From the NCBI GenBank assembly GCA_001600495.1, contig BCKE01000054.1, positions 66,028 through 130,027 on the forward strand: a stretch of DNA of 64,000 nucleotides, given 5' to 3'. This DNA is from Pilasporangium apinafurcum. Taxonomy: Eukaryota; Oomycota; Peronosporomycetes; Pythiales; Pythiaceae. Under the pieces are notes generated by a model, which saw only the letters and a list, made by a program, of their open reading frames with translations, was not told where the DNA came from and made no database searches. Positions 60,380 through 64,000 of this stretch are shown here, piece by piece; the stretch's first letter is position 1; each line of letters starts with the position of its first letter. Both the position numbers and the translations under genes were made by a program.

Positions 60380-60683
60380 TGCACTATCATCGTTGTATCG
60401 TATTATTGCAGTTCATGAAGAAATGTGACTCACTCATACATATATTTGGTCACGCTGTATGGCTGGCGCTAATCCACCACTAGATATCCGGTTGTAGGTA
60501 CACTCTTTTCCCCATCCTGAAGATTTGCAGCCCCCATCATCATCAGGAAAAGGAGCATTCTCTAAGTGGTTTTGCCAGCTAAAGAGCACGCAAATCCCTC
60601 GCATCAGCATGAAGCAACAATAGTTCGCCGTCATCTGTTTGCATATCAATCAGTCAGTCACACACACCACAGATGCCACTTTG
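60380..60683. other. Intergenic, divergent promoter space
   Basis: About 300 bp between divergent start codons; nothing distinctive seen. Confidence 0.45.
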
Positions 60684-63341
60684 ATGGACTCAACAACCAG
60701 CAGTATCAGCAGCAGCAGGAGCTCCACCACCGTCGCACGCAGGTATCATCACATGAAAACAACCCCGACACCAGTTGCCATTCCCATCCGAACCCATGAG
60801 TTTCAACCGAGTGTCGACATCGCAATGCTGGAGCAGTATGACACACAAAGCACATTCACCGACAGCGACGATTTCCTCGCAGAAAGCCAGCAAAATCATC
60901 CACATAGGCTAGCACCATTGCGAATCACTTTTCAGCGGGGTTGGATCATCGGGTGCTCGCTTGTGTTACTTGGGCTCATTGTGCTCACGATGGTGACCTT
61001 TGCAAATGACGGCGTACGACTGGCGACATATTTATCGACGGACAAGAACGACGTCGAGTGGAAGGCATTATTGGACAATTACAACGCAGTATCGGGCAAC
61101 TTGACTTCGTTAGCGTCCATGCCATTGGATATGTTTTTAGGGATGATTATACCAGTTGGTTTCCTGTGTTTCGCCACGGAATTCACACTACGTGACCACC
61201 AAAGCAAGGCACGGTATCTCGCATTAGGTGTGAGTGCTGGTATGGGGTATTTGCTCACAAATGGCCTCCACGCACTCAACATTCAGCTGGTGTCGGGACC
61301 AATTCAGGTGCGGATCATCGCCGAAGATCTGGCACGAACAAATACCTATCAGGCGTACCAGCACGTGGATGCCAATGGTTCATTAGTGACAACATGGGAC
61401 AAGCAGTATTTAGAGGAAAATGTCGGGAACCCCGTACTCAATACGTTGTTGAGAAGCAATATTCGTATAATTGAGAATATCCCAGCTTCGCAATGCACTA
61501 GTCCGCCATCGACAGAAGCCGTATATGACATCCCCTTACCCACGCCCGTCGTGTCGTTCCCGTTTTACTCGCCAACATGGCGAGAGAGTGTTCTCCAAAC
61601 TGCCATCGCCCCGAATGGTTCCGTAAACTTTCAATTTAACACGGATGAAGGAAGCCTTCCCTCCGATAAGGATCTACCGATGGACGTGTCCACAGCGGCT
61701 AACCTGCTGCTCTATGGGTTGCTCACAGTCAATAGATTGCTGAGGTGGTGGCCACAGGAAGACTTTCCACTAAACAATTTCTTCTTTTCAGAAGCTGTCA
61801 AGGCAAAAGTCGATGCAGATATCGATCCGACAGGGGTACTACTAGTTGCAGATATTGCCAACTTATCGACATCGATCGATGAAGCAAATAGCACACGTTT
61901 CATGCGTGAAGCGCACCAAATGCTCGTCAAAGTCTTTGGCGAAGCTGGCAATATCTCGATAACCGATAAACATGCATTTGCAAATTTCACGCGCACAGAT
62001 CTCTCAGATACGATGCAGTTCGAGGCTATGACCATCAACATTCCCACCAGCACTTTACTTCTCAACAATACACACAGTAGCGACGATATCAATTTCAATG
62101 ATGGGGAAGCATATCTGGACGTCTCAGTACAATCGTCCTGCAGTTCTAATGGCTGCATCATGGAATATTTGGAATATGACTATAATAATTATGAAATTAG
62201 CATTGATCCACGCGCGCAAGCATTGGCGATTTGTCGGAATGCGAACGGTAAAGAAGATCTGACTGTTAGTTACGAATATTTTTCAGTGCAGGATTTGTAC
62301 GGCTTGACGCAGGTCTGCGAGCAAGTATCGAACACATCGATCCTTGTGCTCAGCGTGGGGAAACACATTGAAGGTGATGAATGGGATGAGATTAGCTTCA
62401 GCAAGTTCGAGAGAGTTGTTCGGCTTAAAAATGCTCGGATGGTCTATTCCATCACCATCGGGCGCTTGTCCTGGGAAACCGAGGACTTGGCGGTAGTGTA
62501 TAACGCAGAATGCGCCGGAAATGACACTAACAGCTGCCACGGGCTACGGCACGAAATCCTGGTAGCTAACAACTCTTTAGCGAGGCAGCTTGTGGTGGGG
62601 AAGGATAGTCTCCCACTCGATCAACTCAACACGATCGTGTGGGACATGGATTTGATGGATAATGTCCAAGCGACGATGTGGACACCACTAACATCTCTGA
62701 CGGAAGGCACTGGTAGCAGTCGCACGCAGGAGCTGCTACTTCCTCGACGCTTTGCTTCCGTGACCTCGGCGGGAGCGACACTACGAAGTGAAACGGATTG
62801 CTACAAGTATATTGAACAATATATCAACTACGTCGAGAAGAACCATCTCTACATGGAAGAGAGCCTACAAACGGCGTATACGATCGCGTTCCATTATTTA
62901 TTTCAGCACGGGGTGGTGCATGAACCCATTAGCGCTGAAAATGACACCATTGAAGCGACTATATCGCTAACCAATCAATCGAATGCTTCTGTGCTAACAT
63001 TTGCGGGGAACATGCAGCCAATGTACGTGCAGGCGTCGATCCCGATGACCAACGTTCTACTGACAATGTTGAGTTGTGGGATACTATTCTCTGTCAGTAT
63101 TGGTGTCATTCTCTTTGGACGACGAAGTGAGAAACGTGTGCAGCAACAAGCAAGCGCGCATATCATTACGGAGGTGATGATCAACGACAAGAAATACCCA
63201 CCTTTTCTGCTAGAAAGAGTACTCAACCATCAGACAGGGAGTGACGAGCAGAAGAAAATCAATATCGGTGATCTTCGCATTCATAGCGTTGTGCTTGTGA
63301 ATGACAAGGACGAGAAGGTCGAGTTTCACATCGGATGCTAA
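60684..63341 (+). CDS. Large membrane glycoprotein, unknown
   Basis: 885 residues from the ATG at 60684; the open frame starts 15 codons earlier with TTG. A cytosolic Ser/Thr-rich start is followed by a membrane segment at about 86-106 (GWIIGCSLVLLGLIVLTMVTF), two more near 150-192, a large outer domain of about 590 residues with many Asn-x-Ser/Thr sites (NLST, NSTR, NISI, NFT, NNTH, NTSI, NDT, NQSN), and a last membrane segment at about 790-811 (NVLLTMLSCGILFSVSIGVIL) with a basic tail. No enzymatic motif is seen. It is probably a surface protein of an oomycete-specific family; function unknown. Confidence 0.8.
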   Translation: MDSTTSSISSSRSSTTVARRYHHMKTTPTPVAIPIRTHEFQPSVDIAMLEQYDTQSTFTDSDDFLAESQQNHPHRLAPLRITFQRGWIIGCSLVLLGLIVLTMVTFANDGVRLATYLSTDKNDVEWKALLDNYNAVSGNLTSLASMPLDMFLGMIIPVGFLCFATEFTLRDHQSKARYLALGVSAGMGYLLTNGLHALNIQLVSGPIQVRIIAEDLARTNTYQAYQHVDANGSLVTTWDKQYLEENVGNPVLNTLLRSNIRIIENIPASQCTSPPSTEAVYDIPLPTPVVSFPFYSPTWRESVLQTAIAPNGSVNFQFNTDEGSLPSDKDLPMDVSTAANLLLYGLLTVNRLLRWWPQEDFPLNNFFFSEAVKAKVDADIDPTGVLLVADIANLSTSIDEANSTRFMREAHQMLVKVFGEAGNISITDKHAFANFTRTDLSDTMQFEAMTINIPTSTLLLNNTHSSDDINFNDGEAYLDVSVQSSCSSNGCIMEYLEYDYNNYEISIDPRAQALAICRNANGKEDLTVSYEYFSVQDLYGLTQVCEQVSNTSILVLSVGKHIEGDEWDEISFSKFERVVRLKNARMVYSITIGRLSWETEDLAVVYNAECAGNDTNSCHGLRHEILVANNSLARQLVVGKDSLPLDQLNTIVWDMDLMDNVQATMWTPLTSLTEGTGSSRTQELLLPRRFASVTSAGATLRSETDCYKYIEQYINYVEKNHLYMEESLQTAYTIAFHYLFQHGVVHEPISAENDTIEATISLTNQSNASVLTFAGNMQPMYVQASIPMTNVLLTMLSCGILFSVSIGVILFGRRSEKRVQQQASAHIITEVMINDKKYPPFLLERVLNHQTGSDEQKKINIGDLRIHSVVLVNDKDEKVEFHIGC

Positions 63342-63535
63342 ATCTAGTCAGGCAAGCACATAAACAATAGTGGTTCTCAAGATTGGCAGCAAGTTAGGTG
63401 GCAGCTAAATTGTGCTGAACAAAAACATAACGAAATAGATCTGATTGGTAGTTATTCATTTTCACTTTTAGCTGCCGTCTCTTCAATNCCTGCCACGAAA
63501 AACAGGCAATTAACGGAGGCTTGGCAGCTAAAAAA

Positions 63536-64000
63536 ATGGAAGCCAAGAGTGCCAAGGAATCCAAATGCATTGACCCAAAGAGTCAAGACTATGAACACTG
63601 CAGCCATGAGAATGACTCCCAAGAGACTCTCCCCGCTGTCCCTACAGAGAAACTGAAGAGAGCACGTCGTACAAGATGGCACAATGACGGCCCCGATGAC
63701 TCCGTCAGTTCACTTAGCATTCTTTTAGAGTGGCTATCCAGCGAAGGGAATTACAACAGGTGGCGAGGAGGTGACAAGCAGTCGGGTGAAACAAAATGTG
63801 AACTAGCAAGTAAAATCGCTAGCCTGATTCAGAGTAGGGGGATTCCTTCGGTTCGGAAGCCAAAAGACATCATCACAAAAGTTAGTCAATTGGAACTAAG
63901 TTTCCGCGAAGCCGTGGACTTCTTGAGCAATACTGGTTCTGGCATAGAGGATGATATCTCACTGAAAGCGGCAATCGAAAAACGATGTCCTTATTATGGT
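63536..64000 (+). CDS. Partial gene, repeat-associated SANT/Myb-like family
   Basis: 155 codons from an ATG, open to the window edge. After a disordered charged start comes a compact segment: SILLEWLSSEGNYNRWRGG, LASKIASLI, VRKPKDIITKVSQLELSFRE, AVDFLSNTGSGIED and CPYYG. This pattern (a W/Y-rich helix, a second helix preceded by basic residues, then a CPYY end) is familiar from large multicopy families in oomycetes and rust fungi that resemble SANT/Myb DNA-binding domains and are often linked to mobile DNA. That link is from memory. One ambiguous base lies 48 bp upstream. Confidence 0.5.
   Translation, partial: MEAKSAKESKCIDPKSQDYEHCSHENDSQETLPAVPTEKLKRARRTRWHNDGPDDSVSSLSILLEWLSSEGNYNRWRGGDKQSGETKCELASKIASLIQSRGIPSVRKPKDIITKVSQLELSFREAVDFLSNTGSGIEDDISLKAAIEKRCPYYG

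Noticed and set aside
40-64000. CRISPR arrays, rRNA genes, bacterial operons
   Set aside because: No regularly spaced repeats and no rRNA-like sequence seen; gene structure is eukaryotic.

Overview
The window is nuclear DNA of a stramenopile, most likely an oomycete. This rests on intron-poor genes with short GT-AG introns (60 to 166 nt where I could resolve them), a bZIP basic region of the oomycete kind, a START plus FYVE-like protein, a secreted PAN-CAP protein, TKL kinase and half-size ABCG genes, and at least one promoter with the oomycete Inr plus FPR arrangement. I cannot name the genus. Three ambiguous bases (26273, 26288, 63488) point to a draft assembly. Start codons below are the first in-frame ATG; several longer open frames begin with non-ATG codons and were trimmed.

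0-22 kb: a decayed dienelactone hydrolase copy beside an intact one, a secreted PAN-CAP protein, folylpolyglutamate synthase, a Nop16 homologue with twin palindromic promoter sites, a large low-complexity protein, a bZIP factor with a 60-nt intron, Trm11 divergent from a three-exon G-patch/zinc-finger gene, a Tgs1-like cap methyltransferase behind a 217-bp tandem duplication, a cysteine-rich single-pass membrane protein, and an EI24 family protein.

22-32 kb: four Pmp3-type proteolipid genes, all with one intron at the same codon, with a CobW GTPase gene and a fragment of a Fanzor (eukaryotic TnpB-like) gene between the third and fourth. Then an A20/AN1 zinc-finger protein and a START plus FYVE-like protein.

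32-43 kb: a gene-poor stretch with decayed remnants, a polytopic membrane protein, a TKL kinase and mitochondrial EF-Tu.

43-55 kb: two half-size ABCG transporters interspersed with four HIG1-domain genes, a local duplication cluster.

55-64 kb: the most unusual locus. It is a Fanzor-type nuclease pseudogene inside a 2.48-kb unit bounded by two long palindromes, whose outer arms form perfect inverted repeats next to TTAA. Further small relics of a second TnpB-like type lie at 6.8, 34.0 and 54.8 kb. The window ends with a small Cys-knuckle protein, a minus-strand hypothetical, a large membrane glycoprotein and a truncated gene of a repeat-associated DNA-binding-like family.

The housekeeping genes (folate, tRNA and snRNA modification, ribosome assembly, mitochondrial translation) are single copy and intact. 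The stress and transport genes (Pmp3, HIG1, ABCG) are locally amplified, and decayed TnpB-like elements are scattered between them.
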